Below, piece by piece: positions 1 to 10,553 of a stretch of DNA of 64,000 nt (positions are counted from its first letter, which is position 1; every line of letters begins with the position of its first letter). Source of the DNA: Monomorium pharaonis (taxonomy: Eukaryota > Arthropoda > Insecta > Hymenoptera > Formicidae). Below the pieces are notes generated by a model. That model did no database searches and had not been told where the DNA came from. It saw only the letters and a program-made list of their open reading frames with translations. The translations under genes were made by a program, and so were the position numbers. The DNA lies in assembly GCF_013373865.1 (NCBI RefSeq), contig NC_050474.1, forward strand, positions 19,635,116-19,699,115, read 5' to 3'.

Positions 1-2334
1 AATACATAAATCGAAGGAAGGAGATTAAATGAAAAATTTAGTCAAATTAAAACAACTTTTTCTCAGTGCATTAAACTTAAAATTTATTTTAGAATGTATC
101 TATTTTATTAGATAGAACTACTTTAAATACGCGATACATCATGCGTAAGTTATTACATCTTCCGGTATTGATAATGAAAACGTTGACGTGTGACAAATTA
201 CAATAATTTACAATATTAACGCGATTAATAAATTCGCGCTAGCTGAGTTGGTTATCGTCCTTCGGAGGGCGCGATCGCGGGAATTACTGCGTGTGAATTA
301 ACGGGTGTCCGGTGTAATTTGCAACTTTTAATCGGCGCGGAATCGAGCAGAGTCGATCGAAATCACGCGCTTGCCATTTATTGAGAGCACTCGTCGCTCT
401 CGGTCCTCTGTAACTTCGCGCTTTCGCCTCTTCGTTACGAGCGTTTTTAGCCTGCGTTTGCCCCCACCCTCTCCCCCCTTTTTTTATTACAAGAGTAACT
501 CCGGATAGAGGTACGCAACGAACGCTTTGGATCGACGACGAACAGCGTCGACAGTGGCAGGCTCGATCATTAGACAGCAGAAGCCAATTGGTTCTCTCGT
601 TCTCTCTGTTTTAAGAGCCGAGAGCTCGATCGGTTTTTCTCGAAAGGGCCGCGGATGAAAGGGCGGGCTTTACGAGGGATGGATCGAATAGCTCGCGGGC
701 GTTCCTCCATCGCCTCGAGCACCGGGGGTCATAAGGAACGAAGGTGATCCCTTCTATTTTATGAAACGGAAGAAGAGAACGGCGAGAAACGAAGACTTGA
801 CTTCAATTTTAAATGTTACGACAATGGACCTTCCGCTCGCGCAATAAATAATAAATCTAAAGGAGAGACTCGCGCGAGACCCGCGCGCCGTCTCGCGTCA
901 TCGTACGGTTCGCCATAAAGATTTTTTTTTACGGTGCCGTAAAACCGTGTAACTCGTATTTTACTTCTTACATTATTTCCCATTGAAAGCACATCGAGCA
1001 GATTAAGGGCTCGTATCATTTACGGATTATTAATTTTTTTCTCGTTGCAACGTAATTTAGGCACGTAACGTTAATTTATTTTTAATCACGTTTAATTAGA
1101 AATACAACAATGACGGTAGCATCGCCACCCTGTTTCGTGTCGACAAAAGAACGTACGACAGATTAATATCTTTCTGAATAAAGTGGCGTGTAACTTGACG
1201 ACTATCTGGCATGATTTCACGAAAGATTTCAGGGTAAATCTCTCGTCGCTATTGAGCTATCGACATAAGTAATGACTCTCATCGCGTCATCCAATGAACT
1301 GACTGAATTGTGCCATTCGTTCCCGAGAATTCCTCGAGAAACGAATAAATATGGATAGCCATTGTGCCGGCACGGACCAACGCGCGTACGTACGTCCTCG
1401 CCGCGCGGTCGTATTTTGCGCGGTTATTTCGGCGATAAAATATTTATTATCCACCGCGGTAGCCGAATACGACGACGCTGGTGGAAGAATGGCCCCAGAT
1501 TCCGGGAATGAGAACACACACTCTCGTTGATTTCTTTGATCCCTCACGGCCGCGCCGTGTCGTAAATCTCGCGTCTGCCTGCCGTTAATATTAGACGCGA
1601 GTGGCGAAACCCGAAAACCCCCGTGCTTACGTTTTAATTTAGCCGAGCGCGCCTCGGATTGGATGGACACGAACGGGCGGCGGATTCAAATCGTAATCTT
1701 CCGGGGGGGTGAGACTAAATTACTCCCGAGGGCGCCTCGTTCGTTCCATCGATCACTGGGATTCCGAAAACGTCCCGCGCCGCCACGCACGTTCCGCGAA
1801 AGGATCGCTATCTTTACGGGCCTTCGAAGTCCCGATAGCTCCACGTGCGGAGCCGCGATAAAGATTCTCGCTCCGTAGACGTCGCACGTGGGACGAGGAA
1901 GGTTTCGGAGTCCCGGCGTGCAAAAAAAGAGGGACGTAGAGGACACAACATCGAGTCTTGATTTATAACGATGGATTTGCCCCAGCTCTTGCTGTTTATC
2001 TCGCAGCGCGGCTGACCGTAGTTTTTCCTCGGCTGATCGAGCAACCCCCCCTTGTTCTCCCCCCCTCCTCTATTTGATATCTGCTCGGCTTTTCACTTGT
2101 AGCCCCTCTCACTGTTCCTCGTCGTTTCTCTTCTGGTGAAGTACGTGGTGAGCGCCTCCAGGTCTTCGATCGCAGGCGCAACCCGGATCGCACATGGCCA
2201 GCAAGATGGATATCATCCAGCGCGGTACGCGTTTCTGCAGAAAAGGCTGACCTACTTTCCGGGAACCGACCGATCGTTGTTATACTTGCCCTCCCAGTGG
2301 GAAACACTTTAATCGTGTTAGGCGTCCTCCTTTG

Positions 2335-2347
2335 CCCCCCCCCCCCC
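2335..2347. repeat. Poly(C) run, 13 bases
   Basis: An uninterrupted C13 homopolymer, followed by a C/T-rich stretch. Runs like this are prone to length error in assembly. Confidence 0.9.
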
Positions 2348-3343
2348 TCTCCACTTCCTAGCTCGCTTTCCCGCGGGGAAACACAGCGAGAATGGGAAAT
2401 TCGTTGCGTTATTTTAGGAACTGTTGGTCCGCATGCCGAGCAACTTGCAAACTGGTATCAAAAGTGCCGCCCTTTGAGTCTAATTAGTGTAGAAAGCTGA
2501 TTACGCTAGATGTATATTCAAGCGGTCACGATGTCTCATATCAAATTTTGGAGAGCGTGTAGTAAAGCGTGGACTTTCCTGTAGAACTTCTCTTCTTTGT
2601 TTAATATTTGTATTAAATCGAAGAGTGCGATGAGCGTTCAACTTGTCATTTCCATCAACGATGCATCGAACAATGTTGACTGGTCGTTACGGATCGCGTC
2701 AATTAAAAAAAAAAAAATTGTAACGCGCGTCGACGCTCTCGCGTTTTCCCCTTGCGCGCGGCTACTTTCGCACGAACCGTTCGCGCGTCGCGATAGGAAA
2801 AAAAAAGAGCATACGTTTCTCATTTGAACCGCGTTTAATGGCTATCACGGCTGTCCAGTAGCGGGACGACGGCTCTATAATTCGTCGGAGGCGCAACGCG
2901 TCGGGCCCGTGACAGGCAGCGACAGAAATTAACGGTTCCATTTGCAGACCGGCGCATTAATTCCCGGTGCCTTGTATCACTCGTTAAAGCCCTCCCCCTC
3001 TCTCCCCTCCCCCCCTCCCAGTGCTCGTGTCTCAACTCTAATTAGCAACCGGCGGGAAATACGGAGGTATTACGCCAGCCAGCCGGCGCGGATCGCATTG
3101 ACCGACTGCATTAGCCTGGCAATTTCACGGTAACGATAATCGTCTCTCCGCGAGAGATTATAACTGTCGCAATCGGCTCTCGCGAAACTCCGGCTCGGGA
3201 TTTTACCGTGCGCTCGTCGCCGACAAGCGGCCAAATTATCGCGGAAAACATCGTCCCGATAACAATGTCAGCAGCACGCGTATGACAATTCGCGTAAAAT
3301 TGATTCGCAAAGCGTGAATCTCGCTGGAAATTCTCGCGTTCTG

Positions 3344-3366
3344 TCTCTCTCTCTCTCTCTTTCTCT
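3344..3366. repeat. (TC)n microsatellite
   Basis: About 11 TC units with one interruption near the 3' end. Confidence 0.9.
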
Positions 3367-4181
3367 GGACGTGTTGCGTGAAATCTCGAGGTCGGATTAG
3401 ATTTGGTCATGAGGAATACGCGCGTAAAAATTAATCACGTTATCACAACTCGTTCCGTTTTACTGCATCGCGAGAGGCGGTTTCGTTTTCAAGCTTCGTG
3501 AGACTCCCGTTGAAGTTTCCCTCTTGCCGTTTCCCCAGTCACGATTTCCGTTTCGAGACGAGAGAAACGGAGACATCACGTTGCGAAATCCGGATAAATA
3601 CTTTCGGACCGTCGACTTCCATCGTGATAGGAACGATAAAGAATGTTCCCTCGCGGCTGGCGCTACGTTTTTGCACTCTCGATACAATCGATAACGACCG
3701 GCACATACGCGGTGTTCATTTTTCACACGACCGCCGCGAACCTCGCCAAATGGAGAAGCATACAGACCCGCGCGATAAATTCGCGTTTTTACGTCCCGCG
3801 CTAAAGCGCCGAAGTTAGAGAAATAAAATATGCTCGTTGTGAGAGTTGTGAGAGCCGGGAGACGTTGTAATTTTTCGCATATGCTGAAACTTAAAGCGCA
3901 GACAGACTGCGATTTAGGTCGCCATGTTAAATCTACACGGTCGCCACGCGTTTCGTTACGTTTTTCTTTTCCACCACTTGGATCCCGACAAATTGCAAAT
4001 TTTACAAGTTGGAAATTATTTTGCAGGCTGCTGCGAATATTTTTATTTATTCATAAACCTCACTAAATGAAATATTCGAAATTCGCAGGAAGAATTACGC
4101 ATCGCACAGAGGCAACGTTAATATTTAACGTGTAATTACATGTAATAATTCTAATGGTTCGAGCCATCACGAAAATGTAAC

Positions 4182-4197
4182 GTGCTGCCGGCAGCAC
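4182..4197. repeat. Perfect 16-bp palindrome
   Basis: GTGCTGCCGGCAGCAC is its own reverse complement. Nothing around it suggests a gene or a transposon end. Confidence 0.8.
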
Positions 4198-4850
4198 TTG
4201 CTCCAAGCAAGACGCGAGATGTCTATCGGCCGTGACGGTTATTGCCATCAAAGCCGCTCGATATGTTAACTATGCGCGTACAAATTGAACGTATTGATTT
4301 TCGCGGACGACCCTTGCCCGGTGGTTATATTTGTCACATTTTCTGATCTTTCCATTTAAAGCGCGCGATGGTTAAATGCAAAGCACTATAAAATATGCCC
4401 GACGCTCACCATCGCGCGCCACTCTACGCGACGAGACATTTATATACCATAAAACCAGCTAATCGATCATCCTCAGATATTCCTACGTGACCTCGTCGAC
4501 GCCATCGTTATATTCTTCATTCTACCCGCGATTATAAATAGCACGATATCCGTTGCAAATCGATATCTCGTAATGGCCCACGATGCGCCACGATGTCGAC
4601 TTTTGTCGCGGGCAGCGTACACGGAGGGAAAGAAGGGAAGAGGGCAAAAAGCATCCCCGGTGGTTAGGGTGAAAAGGCGAAGCGTCCATATTCGTCACGC
4701 GAAAGGAAAATAAATCATCGTACGACCCCCGCAAGGACCGGGGGAGGGGGAGGGAGAAGGCGCGGTTACGTAACGTATCGTGGCGGGTCCCGCCGCGTAA
4801 TTCCCTCCGCGACGTGATATGCAATTACTCTGATTAATACCGCGTTAATC

Positions 4851-4867
4851 CGCGCGCGCGCGCGCGC
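4851..4867. repeat. (CG)n microsatellite
   Basis: Seventeen bases of alternating C and G. Similar tracts at about 40.35, 42.78 and 47.46 kb show how little CpG is depleted in this genome. Confidence 0.9.
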
Positions 4868-5376
4868 TTTCTTTTTGTCCCACCCCGGCGCAATTAGCTG
4901 AATTAACTTCGTGTTAATCTACCGAGGGGCGACTTAAGGCCTTGTCGAGCCTCTCTTAATCTACGCGCTGACACGTCGCGTCGCGGTGTTACACGACCGA
5001 GCGGATACACCGAGTCGGATCTCGCGTGACTCGCGATACCAGAAAGAGATATTACTTACGTGATTATCAACGCCGATTGACACGAGCCGAGCCCGCTTTT
5101 TATTCCCTCGCGTGTCGCCGGACACGCCCGCGACAATCTCTTTCACATATGTTCGGTCCACGTCACGGCGGCGGCGTGTCGCGATAACGACTCCGGCGTC
5201 CGTTCGATCAATCACGATCAAGAGCGGCGCTCGCTTTACTGACTGGACGAGCCGCGGGAATGTTGCTCGCAGCGCGAAAAGCGTCCGACCTGATTAGCAG
5301 GGATGAAGGATATCCGGCGGTGCTGGGGTGTCGCCGGGAGAAATTGTTTCACGAGAGTGACTTAACCGCCGCGACG

Positions 5377-5396
5377 TCTCTCTTTCTCTCTCTCTC
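5377..5396. repeat. (TC)n microsatellite
   Basis: TC units with a single TTT interruption. Confidence 0.85.
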
Positions 5397-6420
5397 GAGA
5401 TATTCAAACGCTTCCTCATTCGTAAATGCCGGTTGAGCGGGACAAGTCCGGAATGTAAATTCCGGCGCGCGGGTGGCACAATTGTAATTCCCCTTATCTT
5501 CGCTGTTTAATAAGGATTTTCGTCTACCGCGGAACTTGACCCGCAGCCGAAATTATACGCATCTAAGCGTGCGACGTCGAAATTTCCGACGTGCACTTCT
5601 CCCATTCGAATTTTGCGCGATTATTTCGCGAGCGTGCAAATTGAAAAAAAAAAAAAAATACATTTCCGCCGTAGGCGAACGGAAAAATTTTTGCGAATGT
5701 CAAAGTACTTTAATTTATGGAGATGTTATTTCCGCGAGCCGCGCAGCGAAGAATAGCAATTAGCTTATACGCCGCGAGGGGAAAGCGGGGCGGGGGGGAA
5801 AAAGCGTATCGACAGCTTGGCAAAAAATATCTACGGAGGGTCGTAAATTTTATAAGCGGATATTAACAACGTAATCGAATAAACGGAATTTTATTCCGGC
5901 AAAACGCTTCCTCGCTATCTGGCTTTCTATTAGCGGCGCAATTTCGTCGTTAAGAATCGATCTTACCCGCGACTTCTGATTTTAAGCGACCGCGGTACGC
6001 GGAGGAGATCTCGTCTCTCTCGTCACGAAATTAAATCCAAGCGAAGGCACGGTCGGTGTCTTATCACGCGGCGTTACAACTTAATACTATTAAGCGATGA
6101 AGTTTGCTGTCTGCCCCCAAGAGCGCCCGCAACTCCTGAAACAGTCGTTTCTATCACGGCGCCTTTGCCGCGGTCCCAAGATCGTGCCCGTAACATCGGA
6201 TTATCGCAGCATCGGGATCTTTTGGTCAGGGAATGAAGGTTCTACAAGACCTCCCGACAGCGTATTTGGGAATTGCCCGAAACTACAGCGAATTACAGCT
6301 CGTCGGCGGTACGGTTTCTACTCCATGGAAACGGCTACCGTTCCGACGTACACCGCTCCGAAATCTGCAGGAACTTTGAGACTTCCCCGAGAAAATCCCT
6401 CGCTTCAATTACTTACTCGC

Positions 6421-9400
6421 GAATGAAGTTAAACGTAATGTAAGATGCGTCGCGTATTTATACACGTATAAGAGTAACTTGGACTAATTTGGAATCGATC
6501 TTTTCCTACAGAAAAAAAAGGATGGCTTCTTACAATTAACCTTTAGAAAAACTTTTTCCTTTTTACTTTTACAAATGGATTTCATTTTAATTTGATGTTG
6601 AATTTAATAACTTAAAAAATTTAAGATTCCTTCGATCAATTAGTAGTAAGTTTCCTCTGATCTTTTTCCGCCGTGGAAAAATGTATACGGGTCAAAGAAT
6701 CCATGAAAGGCAAATTGCACGCTTTGCTTACTGATCCGATTGATCAATTAACAATTAATCATTAATTAATTAAGACATCGAGACCGATCGGCTTATCGTT
6801 TTTATTAAGAGCGGATAAGTTTGGTTTGGGGGAAACCCGTTCAATTATTCTACGGCACTTTCTGCAACGTACTTCTACTTCTGCAAATCGGATCATGGGA
6901 ATCTAATCGGGAGGCAGGAACTCGTTGCGGAAACCGCACCGCGCCCGTGAGGGCCGCAGGTGTCGGAGTGACGCGAGAATCGTTTCCCCCACCCTCTCCC
7001 TCCCTCAATCTTGGCGCTCGCAACACCCTTACTTCGCCTCCTTTTCCACGAGTGGAAGTGAGTTTTCTCAACTACGAGAACGACGCCGCGCCGGTCGGTT
7101 GTTTGTTATACGAGAAGCGGCGGGTGAAATTAGTCGCCGTTCCGCCGACGACGGTAGCGGGCCAGCCCCTTCCGTTTCTACGTTCCTCCCCCCATGCCGG
7201 GGTCCTGACAAACCTACGAGCGCACAGCGAGCGGTTCTATTCCTCCCGGATTCACCCCGAGGAGCACGCAAATGACTTCATTATAACGAGCGCGTCCGTT
7301 TGGCTCGTGCCCGCTCGCATCGGCTCGCTCGCGTCCCATTTATCCCGCACTTCCCGTAAACCTCTTAATCTACGATATACCATAGGAAAGATTAATTCCA
7401 CGGAACGTAACGTAACTTTTTCATCCTCTAAGCTAACATCGGTCTTACGCCGCCACCGTCGTTAATTTTCCCGGTTATTACTCACGGAGGAGAGAAGCCG
7501 CATCAAAAGTTTTAATTTTAATCTTCGAACCTAAACAGACTTCCGACGCTTCGAGCGTTACGCTTCTTTGCACTTTCGCGTTAATCCCCGTCAAGTGTGA
7601 CAGCGGTCATTTCTATACAAATGGATCGCGGGTACCGCGTTCGGCTGCTCAACGAGTTGCGTCGGGGATTCCGTCGGGTTTTACGGATTCGAGCAAATAA
7701 GGGAATATTATTGAGGAGACGACGTGGTGCGCCGGCAATATACTCGGACGGACTCCTTCTCGTTCGCGCGGTTGGTTCTCGAGGGACAGTCCGCGTTTGT
7801 GGAAGCCACACGTAGGAAACAAGTCCGGCCGGGCTTAAGGGGAGAGTCCGTGCGACACAACGGCTGATAAACAACAACCGGCTAAGCCGGATCCTGGAAT
7901 TCCTCGCTCGGAATCGCCGCCACCCGCCTCGTTCAACCCGCCGCGGCTAACTTACGATTATCCGAGATATATGGAGTGCATTCGTTCATAACGCTTGTAC
8001 AGGTCTGCTTCTCCGCCAGCGCGAGCAAGTGAACACAAGCTGCCGCAATATCCCTTAGGAATATTTCAATACTACCGTGCTCCTTGATAAGGATATCACT
8101 TGGGACTTACATCAAAGAACGATTTTGTTAGAGTGTGTCAAAAAAAATTTAGATGTAAATTTGAAATTAGTTTTGTTAGGTCATCTAAATAATTATTCTT
8201 CAAGTTGTGAAAACTCTTGAGACTTGCTCGTCGTGTTTGAATTTTCCTACGTCATTATCTCGATGATCCAACAAAATTTCCTTGAAATCTGCCTCTAGCT
8301 GAATTTTTGTGTTCTCTTTCCGTAGATAGATAAAATTCAGCCAAGGAAACTTGATATTTTTCTTATAATTATACGCGCACCTCGCCGTACAACGATCTCA
8401 GGTGGATTATTTTCTAGCTCGTTGTAAATTCGTCACAGTTCGTGCGACGCGCCGTAAATTACAACGAAGGGTTATCCGCGTAACTCAAACCCGCTAAAAA
8501 TAACACTTTTGTGTTTCCGCGCACGGATATGAAAGTAAATTATCCCAAACATACGGAGCAGTGAAAACGCGTTATCACCTATAAACATACCGCTCCATAA
8601 ACGTCACCCTCTGTCCCATCTCTCGCGCGCGCGATCGTGTTCGCCCTGCTTTCGCCCGTCGCGCCGCGTGGGACGTGCGATACGCGTAAACGACCTCGCG
8701 CGTATCCGGCCAGCGGCGGGGTTGACGCGCGGATGTCTCGCCCCCCCCCCCCCCAACCCTCCTCCGGGAGCACGTGCGAAATTTTTATCGGGTATAAGAC
8801 GCGGGAGTCACATCTCGGCCCCTTTTTTTCTCTCGCGACGGCGGCGTTTTCACGACGTCGTCGGCTCGTAAAGTCGCGCTCGCCGTCGCCGGACGGATTT
8901 ACGAGCGTAAGCGTCCTGGAGATTCGAGTCCAGCGCGTTTTTTTTTTCCCACCCCGCGGTAAAACTACGCCCCTGCGTCCTTCTCGTAGTCGCTTAATCC
9001 GGTGAGAGTCAATTTTCCACTCGTACGGTTACTTGAGCGGGCATCAGCGATAGCGAACGACCGCGCCAATTGTTTTCGAGCATGCGACGAACGAGTTTTC
9101 GATATGGAAGTCGCGTGAAATGTCGCGAAAATAATGCCCGCCTCTACTGTCGAGTGTCATAAATCACCGTGGGTCTCGTAGCTCTATCGATTTTTCAATT
9201 TTAAATTGTTCCTTACGAATTGGGATAATTAAATGTTTCAGAATGCCCCCTCGTAAAAACTAAGTTTTGTTTAATGGTTACTGTGCCTCGAGGGTAATCT
9301 CTCTTTGTCCAATGATTTATATTTAATTAAAAGAAGTTGAAAATATTTTTGATATCCAAGCATGGAACTTTCTTCTTTCTTTAGAATTATTTTTAGAGCC

Positions 9401-9641
9401 ATTGGAAACGTACGGCAAAAGGCCCAACAATTTTTTTATTAGTCGTTTTGAACGTTTAATTGCAATAAAAAAAATGTTTCTTCTATTTATCACGTGCACG
9501 CAAAATGTGTAAAAGAAACGAATGGGCCAGCGGAAACGGCAGGATGTTTCTTAATTAACTTCGCATTCCAACTCTATTTTAACAGAAATTTATCTCGGGG
9601 TTTAATCAGCAAAATAATTAATGTTTCTGTCGTAATGATTT
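6421..9641. other. No gene identified
   Basis: AT-rich from about 6.43 to 6.8 kb, including a cluster of TAAT motifs (6745-6773). A CpG-rich block follows to about 8.1 kb, where a 214-codon frame without an ATG start is judged spurious. A further AT-rich part (8.1-8.4 kb) holds a nested inverted repeat at 8277-8349. CpG-rich sequence with a C14 run resumes to about 9.2 kb, then AT-rich again. Confidence 0.5.
8741..8754. repeat. Poly(C) run, 14 bases
   Basis: An uninterrupted C14 run in a GC-rich block. Length error is likely in a draft assembly. Confidence 0.9.
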
Positions 9642-9941
9642 ACGAGCGTGCAGCCGGGGGGCGGCGTCGTGCGAGGTTTTAGTGGTGCGATTTTCTCGGT
9701 GGAGAACCGGAAACAGCGTCTCGTCCTGGCGTCGGAGCGTGGCTCGTACGACGGTGCTCTTTATCGGGAAGTAGAATGGGATAAAATTGGCGCCGGGATC
9801 CTCGGGTACGTGGGAAACTTACGATACCGGCGTGGCAGCCGGGATAAGTTACACAGGCGCGGGTATATCGATACGTGGAGAGTGTTACCGGAAAGTATTA
9901 CTTTTAAAGAACCGTACGTACGATGCTCTTTCGCGAAGCGA

Positions 9942-10544
9942 ATGCGTCAAGCTGTTAGGAGCGCTCGCTGCGAGCAATTTGTGGCAGACGAGTGTTACTT
10001 CTGGTATTACAGCTCGAGATATTCAGTTTTGCGCTTGTCTATTGGCACCAATTCACACCTCTATGAGGCTGCGATCAGTAAAATCCCTTTTCCGTTACCG
10101 CCTGATTATCACCTGATTTCGACGCGGCCCCCGCGTGATAATGTAGTATCGCGCCGAGTTATCGGCCACGCGCACGGCAGTCGTGAGTATCAAATTGCCG
10201 CTGTAGTTTCGTGGCCATGTGGCACTAACGATCCTCGCGGGGTTCTCGCGACACGTCAACGCGTCAGCAAGCCCCTAACGCCCGGCTCCGGACCGGCAAT
10301 CGAGCCTGGCATTCAGCCTTTTGTTCGCATCCCCGGCATTGTTTCCGTCACTGATCTTTCACATCTGGACTCCTGGAGCTGTCCGACCGCTGCTATACAG
10401 CCCATCTCTCCCCCAGTCCCCTTCCGACTTCCCGTCTTGAATTGTGTCCCGTACAGCCGCTATTTTATCGCTGTTATTATGTCGCTGCACTCAAACGTGT
10501 ATAGCGACGTTTTGGTATTGACACCGACGCTTTATTGCTCTTGA
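9942..10544 (+). CDS. Unrecognised 200-codon ORF (weak candidate)
   Basis: This is the ATG-initiated part of the longest open frame in the window. The frame stays open upstream to about 9648 without another ATG. An AATAAA (10548-10553) lies four bases after the TGA stop. The product has no signal peptide, repeated domain or motif that I recognise, and its composition (many Arg, Ser, Pro, Tyr) looks like translated CpG-rich non-coding DNA. Shorter ORFs overlap it in other frames. It could be a terminal exon of an orphan gene, but a chance ORF is more likely. Confidence 0.12.
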   Translation: MRQAVRSARCEQFVADECYFWYYSSRYSVLRLSIGTNSHLYEAAISKIPFPLPPDYHLISTRPPRDNVVSRRVIGHAHGSREYQIAAVVSWPCGTNDPRGVLATRQRVSKPLTPGSGPAIEPGIQPFVRIPGIVSVTDLSHLDSWSCPTAAIQPISPPVPFRLPVLNCVPYSRYFIAVIMSLHSNVYSDVLVLTPTLYCS

Positions 10545-10553
10545 GATAATAAA

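Larger units (their letters stand above)
1..6420. other. No gene identified; CpG-rich intergenic or intronic DNA
   Basis: Mostly CpG-rich, with AT-rich pockets (about 1.0-1.1 kb). All ORFs are short, overlap one another on both strands and resemble nothing known. It contains two simple TC repeats, a CG repeat, a C13 run, the 16-bp palindrome at 4182 and a possible short start exon at 2194-2224, discussed under findings. Confidence 0.5.

Noticed and set aside
6821..7465. 214-codon open frame on the plus strand
   Set aside because: It lacks an ATG at its start, overlaps ORFs in other frames and on the minus strand, and reads as Arg/Ser/Pro-rich translation of CpG-rich DNA.
8918..8937. Stem CTGGA...TCCAG around GATTCGAG, resembling a tRNA T-arm
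   Set aside because: The loop is 8 bases instead of 7, and there is no A-box, anticodon arm or acceptor stem upstream.
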